From assembly GCA_963777915.1 (NCBI GenBank), contig CAVZSH010000005.1:1-64000 (forward strand): a stretch of DNA of 64,000 nt, in the 5' to 3' direction. The translations under genes and the position numbers were made by a program. The stretch is from CAVUPF01 sp963777915. GTDB taxonomy: Bacteria; Actinomycetota; Thermoleophilia; Solirubrobacterales; 70-9. This document shows positions 8,429-16,028 of the stretch, piece by piece; positions within the stretch are counted from its first letter, which is position 1, and each line of letters starts with the position of its first letter. Under the pieces are notes generated by a model. The model was not told the DNA's origin, did not search any database, and was given only the letters and a program-made list of their open reading frames with translations.

Positions 8429-8589
8429 CTCGGGGAATCGTATGTCGCTCGGCTCGGGTCTGATGCTCCTCTGAGGGCCGGGCAGCATGAATCTCGCCCC
8501 CCGGCGCAGCTGGCCCGCTACGCCTCGATGCAGCCGCAGGCGGCGCGGGTCCTGCCTACGGAGGAAGCGGCCGGGGTGGCTTCCTTGGG

Positions 8590-8668
8590 CATAGCGAGAG
8601 ATAAGCTTTGTATCTAAAATAAATCAAAGCCGGCAAAAAGTGCTATAGTGATTCAAAAGTAATACATT
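8590..8668 (+). promoter_or_regulatory. AT-rich hipBA promoter/operator region
   Basis: This stretch is strikingly AT-rich in an otherwise GC-rich window. It contains a TATAGT -10-like hexamer at 8644-8649, AGATA-N7-TATCT at 8599-8615 and GCTTTG-N14-CAAAGC at 8605-8630. No convincing -35 hexamer lies at standard spacing. The inverted repeats are candidate HipB sites. The remaining part of the vapB-hipB interval (8429-8589) shows no gene or repeat that I can recognise. Confidence 0.45.
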
Positions 8669-9043
8669 ATGAAAATAACAATTGCGAACACCGATGTAGC
8701 GGTCCTGCGGGAGCTTGGCGCGCGCCTTCGCCGTACCCGGCTGGAGCGCAATCTGAGTCAGGGTCAGCTTGCCGAGGAAGCGGGCTTGGGCCGGATGACC
8801 GTCCAGCGCATCGAGGCGGGCGAATCGGCCTCGATGCGGAGCTTGATCCGCGTCCTGCGCGTCCTCGACTTGCTCGAAGGCCTCGATCGGCTGGTCCCCG
8901 AGCCCCCACCGAGCCCGATCGACCAGTTGAAACGGCACCGTGGCCAGCGACAGCGAGCCGGGTTGTCGCGGAGCGCCGAGCAAACCGGGCACGAGTCGCC
9001 GGCCTGGCTGTGGGCTGATGAGAGAGGCGGGCGGGGGTCATGA
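8669..9043 (+). CDS. XRE-family HTH antitoxin (HipB-like)
   Basis: 124 residues. A helix-turn-helix covers about residues 12-65 (LGARLRRTRLERNLSQGQLAEEAGLGRMTVQRIEAG), followed by a Pro-rich, basic tail of low conservation. The last four bases overlap the start of the HipA-like kinase (ATGA), the standard hipBA arrangement. HipB proteins bind both operator DNA and HipA. There is no clear Shine-Dalgarno sequence and the first codons are AT-rich (ATGAAAATAACAATT), unlike neighbouring genes, suggesting recent acquisition or a near-leaderless mRNA. Confidence 0.85.
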   Translation: MKITIANTDVAVLRELGARLRRTRLERNLSQGQLAEEAGLGRMTVQRIEAGESASMRSLIRVLRVLDLLEGLDRLVPEPPPSPIDQLKRHRGQRQRAGLSRSAEQTGHESPAWLWADERGGRGS

Positions 9044-10350
9044 GCGACCTCGCCGAGGTTCGCCTCTGGGGCACGCGGATCGGCGCCGTGCTGCTGCCCG
9101 ACGGCCAGGACGCTGCCGTCTTTGAGTACGAGCCGCGGTTCGCATCGAGCGGCATCGAGGTCTCGCCGATCGCCATGCCGCTCCAGCCCGAGAGGCCCTG
9201 CAGCTTCCCCGAGCTGTCCGAGCAGAGCTTCAAGGGCCTGCCGGGCCTGCTCGCCGATTCGCTTCCCGATCGTTACGGGAACGCGCTGATCGACGCCTGG
9301 CTGGCCACCCAAGGGCGGGCCGCCGGCGACTTCAACGCGGTCCAACGCCTCTGCTATATCGGCAAGCGGGGCATGGGGGCGCTCGAGTTTGCGCCCTCGA
9401 TGGGGCCGCGGCCGGCGAGGAGCCGCGACCTGGACGTCGAGGCCCTGGTCGAGCTTGCCTCGGAGGTGATGGCGCAGCGCGAGGACCTGGCCACCTCGCT
9501 TCAGGGTTCGGGCAAAGAGCAGGCCCTCAGGGAGATCCTCAGGGTCGGCACCTCGGCCGGCGGGGCTCGAGCGAAGGCCTTGATCGCCCTCAACCCACTC
9601 ACCGACGAAGTCCGGTCCGGCCAGCTCGACGCCGACCCTGGCTTCGAGCACTGGATCCTCAAGTTCGACGGCGTCGAAGACAAAAGCCGAGACCTGGGAG
9701 ATGCCCGGGGCTACGGAGCGATCGAGTGGGTCTACGCGCAGATGGCGCGCAGAGCGGGCATCGAGATGGCCGAATGCCGCCTGCTGGCGGAGAACGATCG
9801 CCGCCACTTCATGACGCGCCGCTTCGATCGCCTCGAGGACGGCGCCAAGCTCCACATGCAGTCGCTTGCGGCCCTCGCTCACCTGGATTACCGCCAGTCG
9901 GGCGCCAACTCCTACGAGCAGGCTTTCCAGGTCATCCGCAGCCTCGGCCTGCCGATGGCGGCGGTCGAGCAGCAGTTCCGCCGCATGACGTTCAACGTCA
10001 TCGCCCGCAACCAGGACGATCACGTCAAGAACATCGCCTTTCTGATGAACCGTGCCGGAGAGTGGTCTCTGTCGCCGGCGTTTGACCTCGTCTACGCCTA
10101 CAACCCGTCGGGCCGCTGGACTTCTCAGCACCAGATGTCGATCAACTCCAAGCGCGACGGCATCACGGTTGAGGACCTTCGCCGGGTATCGGAGGTGGCT
10201 TCGATGAAGCGGGGTCGAGCCGAGGAGATCCTGGCCGAGGTGACGGACGCCGTCCGATCGTGGCCGGAGCTTGCCTTCGATGCAGGAATCGGCGAGAGCC
10301 GCATCGATAAAATCGGAGCGGCCCATCGCCTCAGCTTGCCTGCCGGCTGA
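9040..10350 (+). CDS. HipA-family serine/threonine kinase toxin
   Basis: 436 residues, full family length. The N-terminal HipA_N part covers about residues 8-110. The kinase core has the loop GTSAGGARAKA (170-180) equivalent to the autophosphorylation/ATP loop, ILKFDG near 206-211, the catalytic NQDDHVKN (324-331, Asp326/Asp327) and the metal-binding SPAFDLVY (Asp349). HipA kinases inhibit growth, classically by phosphorylating glutamyl-tRNA synthetase; the target here is unknown. Coupled to the HTH antitoxin by a 4-bp overlap and convergent with an acyl-CoA dehydrogenase gene. Confidence 0.92.
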   Translation: MSDLAEVRLWGTRIGAVLLPDGQDAAVFEYEPRFASSGIEVSPIAMPLQPERPCSFPELSEQSFKGLPGLLADSLPDRYGNALIDAWLATQGRAAGDFNAVQRLCYIGKRGMGALEFAPSMGPRPARSRDLDVEALVELASEVMAQREDLATSLQGSGKEQALREILRVGTSAGGARAKALIALNPLTDEVRSGQLDADPGFEHWILKFDGVEDKSRDLGDARGYGAIEWVYAQMARRAGIEMAECRLLAENDRRHFMTRRFDRLEDGAKLHMQSLAALAHLDYRQSGANSYEQAFQVIRSLGLPMAAVEQQFRRMTFNVIARNQDDHVKNIAFLMNRAGEWSLSPAFDLVYAYNPSGRWTSQHQMSINSKRDGITVEDLRRVSEVASMKRGRAEEILAEVTDAVRSWPELAFDAGIGESRIDKIGAAHRLSLPAG

Positions 10351-10362
10351 GGCTTGCCAGGC

Positions 10363-11508
10363 CTAGCAGCCGAGCTGGCGGGCGATCACCATCTGCTGGA
10401 CCTCGTCGGTGCCCTCGCCGATCGTGAGGATCTTGGCGTCGCGGTAAAAGCGGCAGACCGGGTACTCCTCGATGTAGCCGTAGCCGCCATGGATCTGCAC
10501 CGCCTCCTCGGTCGCCCGGACGGCGAGGCGGCCGGTGATCAGCTTCGCCTGGGCGGCGGTCAGCGTGAACGAGGCGCCGGCGTCCTTCTGAAGGGCGGCG
10601 CGCCAGGTGAGCAGCCGGGCGGCCTCGATCTGCGCGGAGAGGTCGGCGATCTTCGCCTGGATCGACTGGAACTTGGAGATCGGCTGGCCGAACGCCCGGC
10701 GCTCCTTGGCATAGGAGATCGCCTCATCGAGCGCCCCCTGCGCCAGCCCGACCCCCATCGCGGCGACCCCGATCCGCCCCCCGTCGAGGATGTAGAGGAA
10801 GTTCTTGAACCCTTCGCCCCGCCGCCCGAGCAGGCTCGACTCCGCCACCCTGCAGTCCTCGAAGCTGAGCGGGCGGGTATCGGAGGCGTTCCAACCCATC
10901 TTCCGATACGGCTCGCCGACCTCATACCCCGGCGTCCCGGTCGGGACGATCAGGTTGGAGATCTCCCTGCGCCCGTTCGATTCCCCGGTCAGCGCGGTGA
11001 TCGACACGCACCCCGAGATCTCGGTACCCGAGTTGGTGATGAACTGCTTCGCCCCGTTCACCACCCATTCCCCGCCATCCAGCTTCGCCGTAGTCCGCAC
11101 GTTTCCCGCATCCGAGCCGGCCTCGGGCTCGGTCAGCCCGAAGGAGGCGAGCCGCTTGCCGCTGCACAGCTGCGGCAGCCACTCGGATTTCTGCTCCTCG
11201 CTCCCCCAGAGATAGATCGGCATCGTCCCCAGCGAGGTGTGCGCCGCCATCGTGATGCAGACCGAGGAGTCCACCCGCGCCAGCTCCTCGACCGCCAGCG
11301 CGTAGGAGAGCGTGTCGGCGCCGCCGCCCCCGTACTCCTGCGGGAAGGGGATCCCCATCAGCCCCAGCTCGCCCAGCTGGGCGACGAGCGCGTAGGGGAA
11401 GGACTTCGTCCGGTCCAGCTCGCCCGCCACCGGGGCAACCTCCTGGCGGGCGAAGTCCCGGACGGTCTCGCGCAGCAGGCGCTGCTCGTCTGAGAGCTCG
11501 AAGTCCAC
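10363..11508 (-). CDS. Acyl-CoA dehydrogenase
   Basis: 381 residues with the full fold: N-terminal helical domain (MDFELSDEQRLLRETVRDFA), middle beta-domain with FGLTEPEAGSD for FAD binding, and C-terminal helices with RRAFGQPISKFQSIQ and the catalytic-base region GEGTDEVQ (Glu365). It oxidises an acyl-CoA to the 2-enoyl-CoA and passes electrons to ETF; EtfBA and the ETF-quinone oxidoreductase are encoded about 9 kb downstream. Chain-length preference cannot be read confidently. It lies 35 bases after the aldehyde dehydrogenase gene on the same strand, so the two may form an operon. Confidence 0.95.
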   Translation of the reverse strand: MDFELSDEQRLLRETVRDFARQEVAPVAGELDRTKSFPYALVAQLGELGLMGIPFPQEYGGGGADTLSYALAVEELARVDSSVCITMAAHTSLGTMPIYLWGSEEQKSEWLPQLCSGKRLASFGLTEPEAGSDAGNVRTTAKLDGGEWVVNGAKQFITNSGTEISGCVSITALTGESNGRREISNLIVPTGTPGYEVGEPYRKMGWNASDTRPLSFEDCRVAESSLLGRRGEGFKNFLYILDGGRIGVAAMGVGLAQGALDEAISYAKERRAFGQPISKFQSIQAKIADLSAQIEAARLLTWRAALQKDAGASFTLTAAQAKLITGRLAVRATEEAVQIHGGYGYIEEYPVCRFYRDAKILTIGEGTDEVQQMVIARQLGC

Positions 11509-11543
11509 GGCCGCAGCCTATGCGGTCATAGCCCGCCTGGCGC

Positions 11544-12980
11544 CTAGAGCTGAAGGCTCTTGACCTGCAGCAGCTCCTCGATCGCAAAGCGCCCGTTCTC
11601 GCGCCCGTGCCCGGACTGCTTGTAGCCCCCGAACGGGGCCAACGGGTTGTAGGCGCCGCCGTTGATCTCGATCTGGCCGGTCCGGATTCGCCTGGCGACG
11701 GCGATCGCGCGCTCGGGGTCGGCCGACCAGACGCCCCCGGCCAATCCGTAGACCGTGTCGTTGGCGATCCGCACCGCATCGTCGGTGTCCTCATAGGGCT
11801 GGATCGCCAGCACCGGGCCGAAGATCTCCTCCTGGGCGATCGTCATCTCCGGCGTCACGTCGGAGAAGACGGTGGGGCGGACAAAGTAGCCGCGCTCCAG
11901 GCCCTCGGGGGGCTCGGCGCCGCCGGTGATGAGCTTTGCGCCCTCCTCCTCGCCCTTGCGGATGTAGCCGCGCACCCGCTCGCGCTGGGTCTCGGAGACC
12001 AGCGGGCCCAGCCGCGTGGAGTCCTCGAACGGGTCGCCCGGAGTAAAGGCCTCGGCCGCCTTAACGGCCAGCTCCTCGGCTTCTCTGAGCTTCGTCCGCG
12101 GCACCAGCATCCGGGTCAGCGCGCTGCACGTCTGGCCGGAGTTGAGGTAGCACTTGCCGACCCCGTCGGGGACGGCCCGCTCGAGGTCGGCGTCGTCGAG
12201 GATCAGGTTCGGCGACTTGCCGCCCAGCTCCATCGCCACCGGCTTCACCGTCGCCGAGGCCAGCTCGCTGACCCGCCGCCCGGCCCGGGTAGAGCCGGTG
12301 AAGGAGACCATGTCGATGCCGGGGTGGGCGGCGATCGCCTCGCCGACCACGGGGCCCGTCCCGGTGAGCAGGTTGAAGACGCCCGCCGGCAGGCCGGCGG
12401 CCTCGATCACCTCGGCGAGGATGAAGGCGTTGAGCGGCACCACCTCACTCGGCTTCAACACCACGGTGCAGCCGGCGGCCAGCGCCGGCGCCACCTTGGC
12501 GGCGATCTGGTTGAGCGGGTAGTTCCAGGGGGTGATCGCGCCGAGCACGCCGACCGGCTCACGCAGCACCCGCGAGTTGCCGATCTCCTCCTCCCAGTCG
12601 ACTTCCTCGATCAGCTTCGGCATCGCCGCGAACTGGCCGATCGGTAGGCCGGCCTGGATCATCTGGCTCAGCGCCAGCGGCATCCCCAGCTCCTGGGCGA
12701 TCGTCGCGGCAATCTCCTCGCTTCGCTCACCGAGGCCGGCGGCGATCGCAGCCAGGTAGCCGGCCCGTTCCTCGCGCGAGGTCTGCGCCCACGCATCGAA
12801 GGCCTCGCGCGCCGCCCTCACGGCCCGGTCGGCGTCCTCGGCGGTTCCAGCCGGGATCGACCCCATCACCTCCTCGGTGGTCGAGTTGATCACCTCGATC
12901 GTCTCCGAGGCGGTCGAATCCACCCACTCGCCCCCGATGAAGATCTTGTCGTGGACCTGAAGCGCTGCCGTTGTCGCCAT
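11544..12980 (-). CDS. NAD(P)-dependent aldehyde dehydrogenase
   Basis: 478 residues from the ATG at 12980, which is preceded by a near-perfect Shine-Dalgarno (GAGGAGG, about 8 bases upstream). An in-frame ATG 15 bases earlier would fall on that ribosome site. Catalytic residues are visible: oxyanion Asn153 (TPWNYP), general base Glu251 (MELGGKSPN) and nucleophile Cys285 (GQTC), with the cofactor motif FTGSTRAG. It oxidises an aldehyde to the acid. Substrate is unknown; expression with an acyl-CoA dehydrogenase suggests fatty or branched-chain aldehydes. Confidence 0.94.
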   Translation of the reverse strand: MATTAALQVHDKIFIGGEWVDSTASETIEVINSTTEEVMGSIPAGTAEDADRAVRAAREAFDAWAQTSREERAGYLAAIAAGLGERSEEIAATIAQELGMPLALSQMIQAGLPIGQFAAMPKLIEEVDWEEEIGNSRVLREPVGVLGAITPWNYPLNQIAAKVAPALAAGCTVVLKPSEVVPLNAFILAEVIEAAGLPAGVFNLLTGTGPVVGEAIAAHPGIDMVSFTGSTRAGRRVSELASATVKPVAMELGGKSPNLILDDADLERAVPDGVGKCYLNSGQTCSALTRMLVPRTKLREAEELAVKAAEAFTPGDPFEDSTRLGPLVSETQRERVRGYIRKGEEEGAKLITGGAEPPEGLERGYFVRPTVFSDVTPEMTIAQEEIFGPVLAIQPYEDTDDAVRIANDTVYGLAGGVWSADPERAIAVARRIRTGQIEINGGAYNPLAPFGGYKQSGHGRENGRFAIEELLQVKSLQL

Positions 12981-13171
12981 TCCGTTCCTCCTCAACTCTC
13001 AACCCAGTTCGCGGTTTGATCAACGCTACCGCCTTCATCACGAAGAGCACGGCTGGGACCCACCGCGATGCTCCTCGCAGGCATCGCGGCGGCCAGCGCC
13101 GGCCGGCGATCCGTGCTGAAGGAGCAGTCGACGGTAAGCGGGCGATCGAGTGCCGCGCGAGCGCGCAGCGC

Positions 13172-13684
13172 TCAGGCCGCTTTGGCGCCGGCGAGCGTCG
13201 CCACTCCGGGGCCCGGCAGGGCCCGGGCGTCGCGGGCGCCCAGCACCTTGCCGCAGCTTTCGCAGACGCCGCGATCGCTGACCGCCCCGCCGCACTCCTT
13301 GTGGACGATCAGCATCGGCGGGCCCGCCGGGCCGGTCGAGTGCCTGTCCCCCCAACCGAGCAGCGCGATCAGCGCGGGCCAGAGGTCCAGCCCCTTCTCG
13401 GTGAGGAAGTACTCGAAGCGCTCGGGGCTGCGCTGGTAGGGGCGGCGTTCGAGGATGTTCTCGTCGAGCAGCCGCTGCAGGCGGGTCGCGAGCACGTTGC
13501 GCGCGACGCCGAGCCCCTTTTGCAGCTCGTCGAAGCGACGCTGCCCGTTCATCACGTCGCGGACGATCAGCAGCGACCAGCGCTCGCCGACAACCTCCAG
13601 CGACTTGGCGATCGAGCAGACCTGCCCGGGGTAGTCGTGGCGGAGCACGAAAGTGATGTTCTCACACAAGGTTGCTTCAAGCAA
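13172..13684 (-). CDS. HxlR-family winged-helix regulator with C-terminal zinc-ribbon-like tail
   Basis: 170 residues. The HxlR core runs from CSIAKSLEVVGERWSLLIVRDV through RRFDELQKGLGVARNVLATRLQRL to the wing at about residue 95. The C-terminal 50 residues carry C-GG...C-ESCG, a small three- to four-cysteine knuckle not present in minimal HxlR proteins. The start is uncertain: TTG at 13684 lies inside a perfect 19-bp palindrome, and a second TTG at 13669 would drop five residues. It is transcribed away from a small ORF and a thioesterase gene, which it may control. Confidence 0.85.
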   Translation of the reverse strand: MLEATLCENITFVLRHDYPGQVCSIAKSLEVVGERWSLLIVRDVMNGQRRFDELQKGLGVARNVLATRLQRLLDENILERRPYQRSPERFEYFLTEKGLDLWPALIALLGWGDRHSTGPAGPPMLIVHKECGGAVSDRGVCESCGKVLGARDARALPGPGVATLAGAKAA

Positions 13685-13687
13685 CCT
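13669..13687. promoter_or_regulatory. Perfect 19-bp palindrome, candidate HxlR operator
   Basis: AGGTTGCTT-C-AAGCAACCT is a perfect inverted repeat with 9-bp arms and a 1-bp centre, lying over the proposed start of the HxlR-family gene. A degenerate second copy, GTTGCTT-G-ACGAAAC, lies at 13714-13728 toward the divergent genes, its second arm matching in 5 of 7 positions. Two sites between divergent genes fit regulation in both directions by the adjacent HxlR protein. Confidence 0.65.
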
Positions 13688-13752
13688 ACTGCGGTAGGGT
13701 GGGCCTCAGTCGAGTTGCTTGACGAAACCCAGGCCCGATAGGAGGCGCTGAG

Positions 13753-13905
13753 ATGAGGCTGATCCCAAGGCACAGGCAGCACCGGTCCAAGGCGCCGCGG
13801 ATCGCGATAAGCCAGGCCGAGATCACGGCCGACCTGCACTACCCGGCGATCCGCCAGCCGGTCGGCGCCAACGTCGCGACCCGGGTTCGCAGGGGCAGGC
13901 GGTGA
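13753..13905 (+). CDS. Small basic protein, 50 residues, unknown
   Basis: A 50-codon frame with a strong Shine-Dalgarno (AGGAGG at 13740-13745, 7 bases before the ATG) and a stop that overlaps the next gene's start as GTGA. Both features argue for translation. The product starts MRLIPRHRQHRSKAPR, has a central segment ISQAEITADLHYPAI, and ends in RVRRGRR; it is rich in Arg/His with no membrane helix or cysteine. I do not recognise the family. It lies between the HxlR-type palindrome and the thioesterase gene, so it is probably the first cistron of that operon. Confidence 0.55.
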   Translation: MRLIPRHRQHRSKAPRIAISQAEITADLHYPAIRQPVGANVATRVRRGRR

Positions 13906-14453
13906 GCGGGGGCCCGGAGACCGCGGTTGACGCCGCGCTGGCATTCGCCGAGCGCAGCCCGCAGAGCAGCCGCACCCGCACCATGGTCTGGCAGGACCCG
14001 GTGCCGACCGCGGCGGCGGGGGCGACGATGACCGGCATGGAGTACATGCGGGCGATCGTCGCCGGGGAGCTGCCGCCGCCGCCGATCGCGGTGACGATGA
14101 GGATGCGGCCGATCGAGCTGGGAGACGGGCGTGCCGTCTTTGAGGGCGAACCCGGCGAGGAGCACTACAACCCGATCGGCGTGGTCCACGGAGGCTATGC
14201 CGCGACCCTGCTCGACTCGGCGCTTGGCTGCGCGGTGCACACCACCCTGCCGGCCGGCGTCGCCTACACCTCGCTCGGGATCGAGGCAAAGTTCGTGCGC
14301 CCGATCACCCGCGACACCGGCCGCGTCCTGTGCGAGGCGCGCGTCCTTTACCGCGGCCGCCGCCAGGCCACCGCGGAGGCCAGCCTGACCGCCGCCGAGA
14401 CCGGCAAGCTGCTCGCCCACGGCGCCTCGACCTGCATGATCCTCGGCGGCTGA
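13902..14453 (+). CDS. PaaI-type hotdog-fold thioesterase
   Basis: 183 residues from the GTG at 13902, overlapping the preceding small ORF by four bases. The hotdog core includes HYNPIGVVHGGYAATLLDSALGCAV, the HGG signature of PaaI/YdiI-type acyl-CoA thioesterases, and IEAKFVRPITRDTGRVLCEA. The first ~60 residues form an extension (PETAVDAALAFAERSPQSSRTR...) that is longer than in minimal family members. It hydrolyses an acyl- or aryl-CoA; substrate unknown. Expression is probably governed by the divergent HxlR regulator. Confidence 0.85.
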   Translation: MSGGPETAVDAALAFAERSPQSSRTRTMVWQDPVPTAAAGATMTGMEYMRAIVAGELPPPPIAVTMRMRPIELGDGRAVFEGEPGEEHYNPIGVVHGGYAATLLDSALGCAVHTTLPAGVAYTSLGIEAKFVRPITRDTGRVLCEARVLYRGRRQATAEASLTAAETGKLLAHGASTCMILGG

Positions 14454-14460
14454 GCCGGGG

Positions 14461-15909
14461 TCAGGCCGAGAGCCGGCGGGCCAGCTCGACCAGGAGGCGA
14501 ACGCCGAAGCCGCTGGCACCCTCGCCGGTATAGGGGCGGCCAACGTCCCAGGCGGTACCGGCGATGTCGAGGTGGGCCCACGGGGTGGCGCCGACGAACT
14601 CCTCGAGAAAGGAGCCGGCGTAGATCGTCCCGGCCTTGCGCTTCGCCGAGGCGTTGGTGAGGTCGGCGACGGTGCCCCTGGTCAGCTCCTTGTACTCGGG
14701 GTGCAGGGGCAGGCGCCAGGCCAGCTCCCCGCTCGCCTCGCCGGCCTCCACGACCTCGCCGGCCAGCTCGTCGTCGTTACAGATCAGCGCGGCGTAGGTC
14801 GAGCCGAGCGCGATCAGGGCGGCGCCGGTCAGGGTGGCGAGGTCGATGAGCCGCTCGGCGCCCAGCTCGACCGCGTAGGCGAGGGCGTCGGCGAGGATGA
14901 GGCGGCCCTCGGCGTCGGTGTTGTTGACCTCGACCGTCTTGCCGTTGTACTGAGTGATGATGTCGCCCGGCTTGACCGCGGTGCCCGACGGCATGTTCTC
15001 GGTGGCGGGGACGATGGCGAGCAGGTCGATCGCCAACCCAAGCTCGGCGATCGCCGCCACCGCTTCCAATACCGCGGCGGCGCCCGACATGTCCATCTTC
15101 ATCTCGTGCATGGCGGCGGAGGGCTTGATCGAGATGCCGCCGGTGTCGAAGGTGACGCCCTTGCCGACCAGCCCGAGGGTGGCCCCCGGGCCATTGCCGG
15201 CGTAGCGCAGGACGATCAGCCTTGGCTCCTCGGCGGCCCCCTGGCTGACCGCGACCAGGCCTCCCATCCCCATCTCTGCGATCTGCTCGCGGCCGAGCAC
15301 CTCGACGACGACCGCGTCGTGGGCGGCGGCGATCTCCTCGGCGCGCTGCGCGAGGTAGCTCGGCGTGGCGACGTTGGAGGGCAGGCTCTGCAGGTCGCGG
15401 GCGCGGTTTTGGGCCGTGGCGCAGACGCGGGCCGCCTCGGCTGCGGCGGCGATGCTCTCGGGCCCCAGCAGCTTCAGCGACTCGATCGCGGGCGGGCGGG
15501 GGTCGTCGGGATCGGCGCTGAGGAAGCGGTCGAAGCGGTAGCCGGCGAGGATCGTTCCCGTGACCAGGCCCTCGGCCAGGCCCTCGGCGGTTGCGGTGCC
15601 CGGCGTGGGCTCGGGCAGCGCCCAGGCGAGGGACCTCGTCTGGAGCTCGGCCGCCTCGCGAGCCGCCAGCGCCGCCGCGACCCGGGCGCGCTCGGCGTCC
15701 ATCTCATCGCGCTTGCCGAGTCCGACGACCAGCAGGCGGGCCGGTCTTTGCGGATGCAGGAGCGCCAGCTTCTTGAAGGCGCCCCTGGCGTCGGCGGCGC
15801 CCGGGGCGGTGGCGATCTCGGCCGGCAGGCCCTCGCCGTCATAGAGGCCGATCGCGACCAGATCGGCCTCTACCTCGGACGGCTCGCTCTGGCGGACCTC
15901 GACCTGCAT
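14461..15909 (-). CDS. pepA: Leucyl aminopeptidase (M17)
   Basis: 482 residues from the ATG at 15909 (MQVEVRQSEPSEVEADLV); the open frame extends further upstream but only over non-conserved sequence that overlaps the thiolase start. The C-terminal catalytic domain has the M17 metal ligands and catalytic residues in VGKGVTFDTGG, MKMDMSGAAAV and the signature NTDAEGRLILADAL. It removes N-terminal residues from peptides in the cytoplasm as a hexamer. It is convergent with the thioesterase gene, 7 bases apart, and divergent from the thiolase gene. Confidence 0.95.
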   Translation of the reverse strand: MQVEVRQSEPSEVEADLVAIGLYDGEGLPAEIATAPGAADARGAFKKLALLHPQRPARLLVVGLGKRDEMDAERARVAAALAAREAAELQTRSLAWALPEPTPGTATAEGLAEGLVTGTILAGYRFDRFLSADPDDPRPPAIESLKLLGPESIAAAAEAARVCATAQNRARDLQSLPSNVATPSYLAQRAEEIAAAHDAVVVEVLGREQIAEMGMGGLVAVSQGAAEEPRLIVLRYAGNGPGATLGLVGKGVTFDTGGISIKPSAAMHEMKMDMSGAAAVLEAVAAIAELGLAIDLLAIVPATENMPSGTAVKPGDIITQYNGKTVEVNNTDAEGRLILADALAYAVELGAERLIDLATLTGAALIALGSTYAALICNDDELAGEVVEAGEASGELAWRLPLHPEYKELTRGTVADLTNASAKRKAGTIYAGSFLEEFVGATPWAHLDIAGTAWDVGRPYTGEGASGFGVRLLVELARRLSA

Positions 15910-16028
15910 GGCCGGCGAGTCTATGCGCTTGCGCACGCAGCTTGGCGAACCCTCCCGGTATCGTCCGACCGAGGGCACTCGCCCTTGGAATTGCACCTGA
16001 CGACCTCGCGCCGAGAGAAAGGCAGTAG

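Noticed and set aside
8764..10326. 520-residue minus-strand frame opposite hipA
   Set aside because: Antisense shadow of the HipA gene; no family motif and no ribosome site.
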